Source: Nannochloropsis oceanica
Lineage: Eukaryota > Sar > Eustigmatophyceae > Eustigmatales > Monodopsidaceae
Direction of reading: 5' to 3'
Length of the DNA: 64,000 nucleotides
Assembly: GCA_004519485.1 (NCBI GenBank)
Contig: CP038111.1
Coordinates: 186,001 to 250,000, forward strand
This document shows, piece by piece, positions 12,506 through 26,348 of this stretch. Under the pieces are notes generated by a model that was given only the letters and a program-made list of their open reading frames with translations, did not search any database and was not told the origin of the DNA. Within the stretch, counting starts at the first letter, position 1. Each line of letters starts with the position of its first letter. A program made the translations under genes and the position numbers.

Positions 12506-15087
12506 TCAATTGATGCGCAAAGTCTCAAGCTCTCCCAGCAAAGGCGCCCTTCCACCACCTTGCTCTCCCAAAAAATACCCCTCGTCTAGGCTCAGGGCAC
12601 CTTCCATATGTGCTACGTCTTTTATCAGCTCCTCCACTTCCCGCGTCAACCGTCGACGCGCCTCCTCGAACTCCCGTTCTATGGCGCGCCTGTTATTTCC
12701 CCCGCCCTCCACCCCCCTACCTCCAGCGTCCTCCTCCTCTTTGGCCTGGACGCGAGCCCACTCCTCGACAGCCCCCAGGCGCTCGTCCAAGTTCCGCAGC
12801 CGGGCCTCAGCAAGCCGTACTTCCTGGAACTTGCGGTTCTCCTGCGGCGTGATGACAGTCCGTACCCAATGCAGCTGCTCGGCCGCCATCTGAGCCACTA
12901 GCTCATCTTTCTCCAATTGATTTTCAGCGTCCGCGACACGGGTCTGCAGCCGCCCGTATGCGGCCCGCAGCTCCACCAGATGGTTGTCCAGCGCCTTCGC
13001 CGCCGCGTGCGCTCGCTCAAACAGCACTGCCACCTCGTCCGCCCGAACCACCATGCGCGTTTGCAGCGCCCGAAGGGGAATCACCACCTCCTGGATCAGA
13101 TCCTGCTTCAGCTGAGCCAGGTCGCTTCCGCTTGGACACGCTACCGCCTGCAAGAAGCGGTCGTAGCCCCGTCGCAGCCGCTCCATGTCCGGCAGACAGG
13201 CCGTCTCAAAGGATACAAAGTTGGAAAAACGCCCGTCCTTGCTCGCCATGCTCCTGCCCTGTTGCTGCGTCGAGCTCCTCCGATCAGCAGCCCCTTCCTG
13301 TTCCCACCCTTGTTCTTCCTCCTCTCCTTCCTCCTCCTCGTCTACCATAAAGGGCAGGATGGCTAAGTTCAACATCTCTACCTCCGCATCGCGTCGCCGT
13401 ACGATAAGTAAACTTCCCACTGAAGCGTTGTACACCATACAGATTCCCGCGCTTGCTTTAATACCTCCTCCTCCTGCTCGCCCTGTCCCAATCCGGTGCA
13501 CCTCCACCATGCGCGTCTTCCCTGGCAGCCGTCGTCCCAGTCGGCCCCCGTTCCTAAAGGAAGTCACATCGTCCCCGCCCTCGCCCAGCTCCTCGATACG
13601 CCTGATCCACGGTAGGACAAGGCGAAGCACCACCTGTTCCCGCACCACGTACAGAGTGCCGTGCACATGCCGCTCCGGGTCCAGGATCAGCCGCGGCAAC
13701 GCCTCGCTGGCGAGGTGGCCCACCTTGAGGCGTGCCAGTCGCCGCGTCTCCAGTGCCCGCCACCGGTGCGAGGCCAGCTCATGACCGCCGGGGGTCTCAA
13801 GCAAAGGCTCCACGAGCGAGACAAGCAACAAGATATCCACCTGCTCCTTGTCGTACGTCACGGCCAGCGCCGGCAAGGTCCCGCGCGGGTTCAGCAAGTC
13901 CAGAGCCCGAGCGGAAATGCTGGCGCCTCCTGCGGTCGTGACGGGCGGGTTGGGGTCTGAAAGAGGGAAAAGAAAGGGGAGGAATGGGTAAATGAATGAA
14001 AGGAGGGACTGAGTATCTTCATTTCGCTTCATTGTCTAAATACCCCAGCCCTGTGGTCTGTCTCTGTCCCTGAGTTGAAATACGTACATTCCACCTCCTG
14101 AAGCACCGGCATGCGGTCCGAGGCCGTGGCCAAGCGGCTCGTTACCCACCGAAAGGCCAGAAACTCTTCACCGCGCTCTTTTGCCAACTCCACCACGTCT
14201 CCGAAGCAGCGCACTAGGAAAGCCCACTGCGACTCCAATTCCTCCCTCCGTCTGGAGACCTTGTCCAACGCCAGCTCTTCCAGGACCGCCTCCTGCAGCT
14301 CTTTTACAGCCATTGCAGGAACCTGTGCCCGGTATGGTACCACAGGGCAGAGTGCCGACAGGCGCGGGGATGCCCCTGACCCCTCCATGCCCGCACTCAG
14401 TAAATAAATAGTGAAGCGCTGCCACAACGACTCGGGCCCAAAGCAAAATGAAGCGACGTCGCCGTCCACGGGAATGACCAGCTCAGGCATGCGTGCCCCG
14501 TCTTCTTGCGACAAGTCGTAGAATCGGAGTTCTGCTGCCTGGCCGCTCTCGGGTCCGTGCTCCGGCCCAATCAAGGCAACTACGAGCGTTTTGCTGAGCG
14601 GGTGCCAGTCGGCCTTGAGCAATCGGCCTCGAATTTCCAATGGCAAGAGCTGGCGATGCGGGGCATGGACGGCCACCTTTTTAAAGGAAGAAGATGAAGA
14701 TAGTGGTGTGGAATCGTCGTCGTTGCGCAGGTCCACCACGCCCAAGTACGGGAAAGACTCGCTGGGCGGCCCGCTGAGCAAAAGGCGGTCACCCATGCTA
14801 TTGAAAGACAGGTTGGTAACGCGCGTCCCACCATAGAAGCGGTCCCGGGGATCTTCCCCTGCCGCCCCACCAATACGCACCGCCCCAACGCCCTGCCCAA
14901 GGTCCGAGAGGGTCAGGTAGTGCAGCGTCTCCACCCGTTGATGCACGTCTTGGCCAAAGAAGTAGAGGCGTTGCTTGGCATCGCTGTAGGCACACACATT
15001 CAGAGGCTCCCCAGCCTTGGCCGGCAACCCTTCCAAGGATGATGCCTTGGCCAATCGCGAAATTGCCGTACGCGTGGCCTCTGTCAT
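12506..15087 (-). CDS. NUP88: Nucleoporin NUP88/Nup82
   Basis: Cytoplasmic-face nucleoporin that scaffolds the mRNA-export platform with NUP214/Nup159. Two exons (15087-14088 and 13956-12506) give 816 residues. The N-terminal half is a degenerate beta-propeller with family signatures: RVTNLSFNSMGDRLLLSGPP, LLKADWHPLSKTLVVALIG, SFCFGPESLWQRFTIYLLS and SALCPVVPYRAQVP. The C-terminal half (about residues 560-800) is a long coiled coil rich in Glu, Arg and Leu, for example LVELRAAYGRLQTRVADAEN, as in NUP88. A poly-Glu run lies between the two. The ADWHPL and LCPVVP blocks are the main evidence; length is close to animal and fungal relatives. It is divergent from the DHX40-like gene with only about 190 bp between the starts. 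A candidate NUP214 partner lies at 44.6-50.5 kb. Confidence 0.85.
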
Positions 15088-15280
15088 GCTTGTGGGGAAA
15101 GTGATGTCGTGTGGCTAGGTAAGGCATGGAAAAAGTGAAGTGGAGAAGTGGTGATGAAGCAGTCGCTCATAGGTGTGCCCGCCTTCAACGAGCGATTAAA
15201 AAAGCACACACACATCCCGATCACGCCCGCAATCCACCACTAAGTTACAGGGGTAGCACTCAGAGACGCACGCGACCACC
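15088..15280. promoter_or_regulatory. Short bidirectional promoter, NUP88 / DHX40-like
   Basis: Only 193 bp separate the two divergent start codons, so both core promoters and both 5' leaders must overlap here. No TATA-like box stands out on either strand. Its role is inferred from geometry alone. Confidence 0.5.
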
Positions 15281-18371
<3,091 letters not shown>

Positions 18372-18820
18372 AAATGTGTCTAAGGCTGTATTGACGGAAA
18401 GAAACATAACTCTACCTCGATTTTGCGTTTCAATTGAAGTCATCACCATCGTGACGGTGGTGGCCTGCCTACTGCTACCGAGTACCGACGACAGAGTGGA
18501 GGTTCTTGAGGAAGGCGACGCGGAGCATTCTGTGGATTTTGTGGTCATAATTTTGATAGCCTTGGCTATAGCCTGTGGATTTTGTGGCCGACATATCAAC
18601 GTTACCGAGGAGTAGAGGGTTTCGGAAGGTGGGGATGTCACACGATGCCTCCTTGCGTTAGGGGAGTTGTGAGAGTAATGTCTAACAAAAAAAAAAAATC
18701 TTTTGTTGCGCGGTCACACCTTCTCACCCAACATATCTATTCGCGCCCCCACACTAAAGAATAGGGTGGTCGAGGTCATAGAGCTGATCCTGACCGCGCG
18801 CGTGCGGTCTTTTTAATCGA
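18372..18820. other. Intergenic region with small repeats
   Basis: About 450 bp between two plus-strand genes. It holds an imperfect stem-loop CACCATCG/CGGTGGTG (about 18443-18461) and a 14-bp direct repeat TGTGGATTTTGTGG (about 18531 and 18574). A 12-A run lies near 18688. The frame running from the DHX40-like 3' end to about 18615 encodes a hydrophobic stretch, but nothing supports it as a gene. Confidence 0.5.
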
Positions 18821-21800
18821 ATGATGCAAGACCAACGGGCTCGACGGTCGCAAGCTGCTGCACTGCTACAGATGGCTTGTCTCGTGCACTGCCTCCCCAC
18901 CGTACACAGTTTCGTCGGCGGAGGAAGCAGGGCTCTGTGGACACCACAATATACGGGCGCGCTACTCAGGTACGACGGACATAGGTGGGCAAAATATCTG
19001 CCTAATTTTGACTGGATTTTCCCGTCGTACCCTTTTTCTCTCACCATCTCAACCCACACATACTACCACCAATTTGCAAAGGCCCGTGTCGGGACCACAG
19101 CGTGCCCGGATAGGAGGGACAATCTGCAGTGCGATTGCGCCACAGACAGGACAAAAGCCCAGCAAGGTCAAAGGAGGTGAGGTTCTTGGTGGCACATAGG
19201 GGTGGGGAGGGGGGGGAATAGCTGGGAACTAATGTGCACTGACACAGCGTCGCGTGCGCATAATCAAACAGAGAGCATGAATCTCTCCTTAAAAGAGCTC
19301 AAAGAACGGACCGAGGCCGAGCGGCAAAAGAACGTCATAGCAGTGCGTGCCCGGCACTTGCTCGTGGAGGTGAGAGAGGGGGCTTTGGGGGGTGGGTAGA
19401 AAAGAAACGAGAGACGATTAGAAGGGGGGCTGAAATTGCTCTCATTTTGAATTAATGTTTACTAAATGTCCCCTTCCTTATCATTTCACGTGCATGCATT
19501 ACAATGCACAACCAGACGGAGCCTTTGTGTGATTCTCTTTACGAGGATATCAAAAAGGGGGCGGAATTTCACATCATGGCACAAGCCATCTCGGCTTGCT
19601 CGGTAAGACTTTGGAAGGGATGAAAAATGATAATCGACTGTATAGAGAATATGGAAATGCGTCGCAGGCCATGTAGGAGGCAATTTAAGGAGAGACAGAA
19701 GGAGCTCCGTCCCGGAGGAAAACTCTTCTATTTAGCTCTTTGGTAAAGTTATGTCAACTTTTTTCTTTCCTCTACCTCTCTTATCACACCGTCAGGTGAC
19801 ACGCGAGGCTGGCGGGGACGTGGGTTGGATTGGTGTAGCGGACGATTTCCTCGAAGACGTGGTCCCGCACCAGGTGCGGGAAGCGGCCCTCAAGCAGAAG
19901 CCGGGGGATGTGATAAAGGTCTCAAGCACGCGGGGTTTCCACCTGGTCAAAATAGAGGATGTCATGTTCGACCTTAGCTACACCTCCAAGCCTCAGGGTC
20001 GAGTGCAGGGCCGGGGTTTGATGCCGACGCCTCTCAAACAGCTCATGGCTAAGGAGGGGGCCGATGCGGACGCCGCGCTGACGTACGCAGTAGAATCAAT
20101 GGGCTGTGCGATGAACACGGCAGACTCGGAGCGTATGGCAGGACAATTGATGGCGCTGGGCTTCAAGGAGGCCTCCACGCCACAGGAGGTCACAAAGGCC
20201 GATGTGGTGGTTGTTAATACTTGTTCCATCCGTGATCACGCCGAGCAAAAAGTCTACAGCTTTCTTGGCCCGTACATCAACCGGAAGAAGCGCGGCGACA
20301 ACCTGGCCATTGTCGTGGCAGGCTGTGTGGCGCAGCAGGAAGGGCAGGCTATCATCACGCGCTTCCCGGAGGTGGACTTGGTGATAGGGCCGCAGTACGC
20401 GAATAGGCTGGGGGATCTCTTGGAGGAAGTGATGGACGGGAATCAGGTGGTTGCGACCGAGGCCACACACATCATGGAAGACGTCACCAAGCCGAGACGC
20501 GACAGTGATTTGCGGGCGTGGGTTAATATAATTTACGGTTGCAACGAACGCTGCACGTATTGCGTCGTTCCCACTACCCGCGGCACAGGTAAGGTTATCC
20601 CCTCTAGTTATTGACTCAGGGTCCACAGCCCTTTCTTGTCAGGGCAGTAACAGTAGTTTGTCTATCGCCCCACTTTTATTCTGACTCCCGCGACCTTTCA
20701 TGGCGATCATGTGCAAATCTTAAGGGCAAGGAAGGTACCTGCAAGGTCTCATGAGGACTCTCAATACAGGAAGACAATGAGAAACGAGGGGCCAGTTGTG
20801 CCACCAACCAGTTTTTGGGAAGGGAGGGGATGGTGGCGTGGTTGGGTGGAATTGTCTTAAGGCTTTTGAGATTTTTTTTTTCAACTTTCAGTATTTACTA
20901 TTTTTTTAGTGTGATTGATAGTGTTGTCTAAATATATGGCCCTCGCAGGTGGCTCGGCAACCACCCCTGTAGCAATCTGTTTTGACCTCAACGCTACCCA
21001 CTTCCACCCACCACCACCCCTCCAAACAGAGCAAAGTAGGCCACGCGAGTCCGTGATCCGCGAGATCGAAGAGCTGGCTCGCACTGGCTATCGTGAAATT
21101 ACTCTGCTTGGTCAGAACATTGACGCTTACGGCCGAGACCTCACCCCGAAGCAGAAATTCTCGGACCTGCTGCTTGCGGTGGGCAAGGTGAAGGGCATTG
21201 AGCGCGTGCGTTTTGTGACGAGCCATCCCAGGTACATGTCCATGGGCGTCATCGACGCTGTAGCCTCCACCCCCAATATGTGCGAGATGTTTCACCTTCC
21301 GGTGCAGGCCGGCGACGATGAAATCCTGAGGCGGATGAGCCGGGGCTACACCGTGGCCAAGTACCTGGAGATCGTCGACCGAATCCGGACCCTGCTCCCA
21401 GACGCCGCGGTCACCTCTGATATCATCGTTGGCTTCCCCGGAGAGACGGAAGAGCAGTTCCAGAACACGCTCCGGCTCATGGAGACTGTCAAGTTTGACC
21501 AGGTCAACACTGCAGCCTACAGCCCCAGGTATGTATTCTTGTGGATGGAGTCATTCTCAGCTGGGCTTTTCGTGTCTTTGAATCATGTTTATTCCGCGAG
21601 AGAAATAAATCTTTATCTTCCTCAATCCAAATGTACAGACCCAATACGCCTGCCGCCATTTATGAGGAGCAGGTTCCCGATGATGTCAAATCAGACCGGC
21701 TGCAGCGGATCAACAGGCTGGCTGCCGACCACGCCTTGGAGCGAAACCAGCGCTACCTGGGCCGGGAGATGGAGGTGTTGGTAGAGGGGCGGTACGTCAA

Positions 21801-21954
21801 GGACCCTCGTCTGGTCAAGGGCCGCAACCGCCAGGGCCGGCCTGTGCTGTTTGAAGGAGACATTGCCGAACTCCGGGGCAAGCTCGTGCCAGTACTCATC
21901 ACGGAGGTCAAATCATTCATGCTGCTCGGGAAAGCGACAGGCGAAGCGACGTGA
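18821..21954 (+). CDS. Parvulin prolyl isomerase fused to MiaB tRNA methylthiotransferase, plastid-targeted
   Basis: Seven phase-consistent exons (18821-18969, 19082-19176, 19248-19369, 19516-19602, 19796-20588, 21030-21528, 21639-21954) encode 686 residues. Residues 1 to about 80: signal peptide-like start ending VHSFVGG, then a basic transit-like stretch. Residues about 114-207: rotamase of the PpiC/parvulin type ([47 protein letters not shown]). Residues about 245 to the end: MiaB-type radical-SAM enzyme that adds the 2-methylthio group to i6A37 of tRNA. UPF0004 cysteines are C255 (MGCAMN), C294 ([12 protein letters not shown]) and C328 ([10 protein letters not shown]); the SAM cluster is C400, C404 and C407 (GCNERCTYC). 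[16 protein letters not shown] and a C-terminal TRAM domain ([15 protein letters not shown]) follow. Exon 5 spans the end of the parvulin domain and the start of MiaB without a stop, so the fusion does not depend on an uncertain splice. I know of no described parvulin-MiaB fusion. Confidence 0.9.
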
Positions 21955-22238
21955 TGTGTGTCGGGGGATGAAAGATGAATATAATGAGGAAAAATATGTT
22001 TTTATTAACTCTTGCTGTGGCGGCTGACTTTGGTTTATTTTTCACGGGCGGTAAAATCGATTGGGTAAAGTACGGCGCTTTTATGTTGTTTTCAAAGTTT
22101 CTCTCAACGGCAGACCGAGCGTTGGATCGAGAATTTTCCACAACATACCTCACCTCACGTACCACTTAGACCCCAAGCAAAAACAGATTTACAATAGATT
22201 CCAGCTTCTCGGTTGTGAGTGCTTTAGGTCCAGTAGCA

Positions 22239-23526
22239 ATGGTAAGTGGACAAGGGAACCCGTCGCGATTTCTACCTTCACGCTCTCCTTCCCCTGTGTA
22301 CCTCACCAACACTTAGGCGACGACTTTAGAGGTCCCAGTAGTGTCCGACGAGGTCGTCAAGGCCTGGCTACCCATGTACAAGCCTATAGATAAGCCTCGG
22401 CTTCGTATTTTGTGCTTTCCCAGCGCGGGAAGCGCCGAGAACATCTATACGGGGTTGGCAGTCCGGGAGAAGCAACGGACGCCCAACAAGCTCATGGCTT
22501 GGGCCGTAGACGCCCAAGCCGAGGTGCTAGCCGTCCAGTACCCCGGTCGGGAACAGCGACGAAAAGAGCCTTTTGTTAAGAGCTGTCAGGCAATGGCGGC
22601 AGCCCTCTTTCCTGTCATCCAACCCAAGCTGCGGAAGGAGGACGTGCCCTACGTTATTGTCGCGCACAGCTGTGGGAGTTGGATCGCATACGAGTTGCTG
22701 AAGCTGCTGCGGGCACGGGACATGCCCATGCCCAAGATGTTTTTTGTGTCGTGCATGGCCTCTCCGGACATTGCAGCGAGTGCCAAGGTGAGTAAGTGGG
22801 GGGTTTGGGTTGGAGAGACAGACCGCTTTGTGAGGCCTCTCGGGGATGAGGGCGTGCGTAGGTTGACGATCCACCATACGTGTACACATATCCATGCATA
22901 AGTTCTTATTTCTCCATTTACTCATTATCCCTACAGCCGTGGAAGTCGAACAAGGAGATGAGCGTGGCCCAGCTACAAGCCGAGTGCCGCCTGTGGGATG
23001 TGAATGAGGTGGTCTTTCGCCCAGACGTCTGGCCCACCTTTGAGCCTCTTCTTCGCGCGGATTTTTCGCTCTTTGATCAGTACACATTTGCCTCTGAGGG
23101 TAAGCAGCAGAGAGAGGATGGAGTGTGTTTGCACGATGCCAGCTAGCTCTGTGGGCAGAAGTGATGGAGTCATCCCGGACATTATTTGTTGCAAGCCGTG
23201 CTTAAATTCGTTCCTTACTCGGCAAAATGCAGGTTTTTGCCCCTTCAATTTTCCCATTCACTGTTACTTTGCCGCAAATGATCGCAAGATTTCAAGGGTA
23301 CGCACTTACAAAAACAGCTTTATGTCACCCGATCAAACACTGCTGCTTCTTATTTTTTTTAATTCTAACAACCCAACAGAAAATGGTGGAGGGCTGGCAG
23401 AGGTTCACGACCTCGGACTTTGACGTGGATTTGGTGCAGGGGAATCATCTCTTTGTTTACAATGCAGACGTGCGAGACGATTGGTTTGAGAGCATTACGG
23501 ACTTCCTAACGGGAGAAGGCTTTTAG
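22239..23526 (+). CDS. Type II thioesterase (GrsT-like alpha/beta hydrolase)
   Basis: Stand-alone thioesterase of the kind that releases or edits acyl chains on polyketide, peptide or fatty acid synthase carrier proteins. Five exons: 22239-22241, 22317-22787, 22937-23099, 23233-23297, 23380-23526, giving 282 residues. The first coding exon is only the ATG, with GTAAGT directly after it. Family signatures: RILCFPSAGSAENIYTGLA, VLAVQYPGREQRRKEPFV, the nucleophile elbow AHSCGSW (Ser119, with Ala where most members have Gly), MFFVSCMASPD, then Asp229 in YFAANDRKIS and His257 in GNHLFVY. An inserted MSVAQLQAECRLWDVNEVVF segment and FEPLLRADFSLFDQY form the lid typical of the family. No targeting signal is apparent, so it is probably cytosolic. 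A substrate synthase is not encoded nearby. Confidence 0.88.
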
Positions 23527-24048
23527 TTGTTGAAACTCGCACAGAACAGCAGCCGAGAAGTGGTCGAACGCAACAAAACCATGTCCGCGTCAAGAAATGC
23601 AAGCAGCAGTACGCCATTGTTGTGACACCATTTTTTCACTTTGCCTCATTCCTTGCTCAGTCTCTGAGGGAGTTGTGATGAAGGAAGGGGGGGTGGCGAT
23701 TGTGAGCTTATTCTTCTTCGCCATAATTTCTTCTTCGGCCTTGTCGCCTTAAGGAGGAAGGCGAACAGTGGCGCTGCCGGATACCAAAGAAGAAATTGAA
23801 AAGAACAAATAATGCGTAATTAATTTGGCAATGTGGCGATGTATGGTGCATAATGGGTTTTTTGTTGTGCTTGACCAGCTCAATGCCGACACACACCTTT
23901 ACAAATCCGATTATTTCTTCTTCTTGCGTTGCACATTTATTTTGACCTCGTGTGAAAGCCCCTTCGCAAATGTCCGGGGGAAGTCATGGCGCGATTCTGC
24001 CACGCTACCAAAGCTCGCAGCGGACCGAATCATTTTCCACGGGAATAT
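23527..24048. other. Convergent 3' intergenic region
   Basis: About 520 bp between the 3' ends of the thioesterase (plus) and the ankyrin-like gene (minus). A small AT-rich inverted stretch lies near 23703-23760 (CTTCTTCGCC / GGAGGAAGGCG). No gene seen. Confidence 0.5.
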
Positions 24049-25355
24049 TTAGAAACCGACCAATGATGCAAAGTAGACGAGCAGCTCTTGACGGTTTTTG
24101 GTGTGTGCAAGCTGAATAGCATTGAGTCCACTCTTTCGGTCAGGGAGGCCCAGATCAAGGCATGGAATTTCAAGAAGTTGCTCGATGATGGGGAGTGGAA
24201 TAGAGGGGTCTGCGCAGGCATACGTAAGAAGGGAGGCCCCGTCCTCTCCGCAATTATTCACAATTGCATACCAGACCTCTTCCGTAGGTCGGAAGACGGA
24301 AAGGAGCTTATTCACCATGGCCAGGATCAAAGGAAAGCCTTGCTTGCGCAAGCGATTGTCAAGCCAGCTTCGAATCACCCGGTGAAGGGCAGTGGCTACC
24401 AGCGGCAAGGGCACGGCCCGGGACAATACGCTGCCCCGATACCGCACCTCGAGTTGGAAGCACTTTCCCTGCTCGTTCTTATCTACCATCCCCGCACCAT
24501 TTGCGACCACAGGGTTGTCATAATTGGTGTTCAAAGAGGAAGGGTTTTCGACGGCAGCGGTAGTAGTTGGACAGCACAAAAAGTTGAGCTCCCGGGAGGG
24601 CCCTTTGAAGAGGAGGGGCTTGAGAAGCTTTGGAGGAAGACCCACTCTGTTCGTTAGTCGTGGTTGTGGTGCAAAGGTGAGTCAGTGAGTAGGTCACCGC
24701 GTGTGTGTTGAGAGTGAGACGTTATAAATAATTCGCTGGAAGATGCGTATCCAGTGCTTCAATTGGAGCATGGTTAGGACATAATCAGGTGTTGAGGAGG
24801 TGGGGGATCGGTCCCATTCAGAGAGAGACATGGGTATGCAGACAGGTCGTGTGGTATGAGAAGAGGACAAGCGTGTCGGTAAAAGAGTCCAGTACTACAT
24901 CCAACACCAGCGAATGAAACGGAGATACGTCATACATATGCAACGTACTTGTGAGTCTGCAAAAAGGCTAAGCGCTCTTGGACAGACAAGAAATCCGCGA
25001 TGAGGGCAGCGGGCTCGGTCTGCTCCTTCAGGAAGCTGTGGGTAGATGGGAGAGGAATTGTTTTGGACAAGATATAAGAGTGTCTTCATTCTATACATGG
25101 CTGTGGGAAAAGAACAATCTTTGTCATTGAGCCTTTCTTCCTCTTGCTCCCCCTAACACGTATGACTCACTGCGTTACATTCTCGTTTGGGTATGGGCGA
25201 ATGGGGCCCCGAGCCTTCTTGCCCAGCACGGGAAATTGGCTCAGGTGGCGGTAGGCCTTGGGGAGCAATTCTGCATGGATGGACGAGCCATCTGGACCGC
25301 TTTGCAGCTCGAGAGGTTCGGGCACGATGGCCACGATGGAGTGCTTGGCCCCCAT
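24049..25355 (-). CDS. Orphan protein with ankyrin-like C-terminus and putative N-myristoylation signal
   Basis: No family recognised for the whole protein. Three exons (25355-25171, 25035-24949, 24646-24049) join in phase to 289 residues. The N-terminus MGAKHS fits the Gly2 and Ser6 pattern of N-myristoylated proteins. The middle has a helical stretch (TEPAALIADFLSVQERLAFL) and a low-complexity Asn/Thr region. The C-terminal third (GASLLTYACADPSIPLPIIE, LDLGLPDRKSGLNAIQLAHT) resembles one or two degenerate ankyrin repeats with the TPLxxA-like and LL..GAD-like positions. No catalytic motif or membrane span is visible. Placement at a membrane through myristoylation and protein binding through the ankyrin-like part are inferences. 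The start is chosen because it is the first ATG of an open exon and gives the Gly2 context. Confidence 0.62.
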
Positions 25356-26348
25356 ATCGTGTCCGGTAGAGGGGGTTGTGGTGGCAGTGGTAAAATGTCT
25401 GAGTGTGGGAATTGAAAAGAACAGTGTGAGTCCTGGTGGGAGTAACGCAGAATCCAGACAGAAACGAACCGCGGGTCAAAAAGCTGTCACTTGAGGGCAT
25501 TGCTCCGAGTAAATCGCCCCCAGAAGGCGAGTTGACATGCCATGTGTTACAGCCAATCATGACTTTATGAGGCAATTGTGTCACTTGTCGACGAGTCAGA
25601 TCACGTAGGCAAGGGCACACACATGTCAGTCCCGGCTGTCTTCCCCGTCGAGGTCAGCCAACAACCCACGCGTAGCTGTTGATAAGAAGGGCTCCTACTT
25701 TCACACGTGGTGAGCGCGGAGGGTAAAGCGTTGAAGGGCGTCTTATTTGCACGCTTCTAAAGAAACAAGCGTGGGCATGACCCGTCACCGCCTAGACAAT
25801 GAAATATGCCTATGCAACTGTCGGGACCACTCGAGGAGCATCAGTTTAAGCCGAACCTCAAAAGCGAAGGGCTGAGGTGAGTGAAAACTGGAACATGTGT
25901 TTCATCAGCCGTTGGCTTTTTGAAAAAATATCATGCCTTCCTTTCGTGAATTTTCGTGACCTGCAGAGGGATGTAGGAACGGCAGAAAAAAAGAACTACG
26001 GATGGTCATCGTTGATGCATCATGCATAGCGAGCCACATGTCTAGTGGCTGAAGTTCATATTCATAGTTTTTATGCTAAGACACTGTATGCCCTCTTCTT
26101 CGCTGCGTCTTTCATGTTTGCAAGCGTATTTTCACATTATTGCTCCGATGAAAGGCCGGTGCCCGGAGGCCGAGAGACCGTGTCTCCTTGGTGGCGCGAA
26201 TGGGGTTGAAGATGAACAGCCTGGACAAAGACTTTGTGCGCATCCTCACACATACGCATCTCCTATACTTACCAAACACAACAGTTGTACATAGAAGCTT
26301 TTCTGGGGATCATCTACGATACGGCGTTCCTTCCACCTCGCACATAAC
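25356..26348. other. Divergent intergenic region, about 1 kb
   Basis: Lies between the starts of the ankyrin-like gene (minus) and the RBBP9-like gene (plus). Nothing with gene character was found; both promoters should lie here. Confidence 0.55.
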
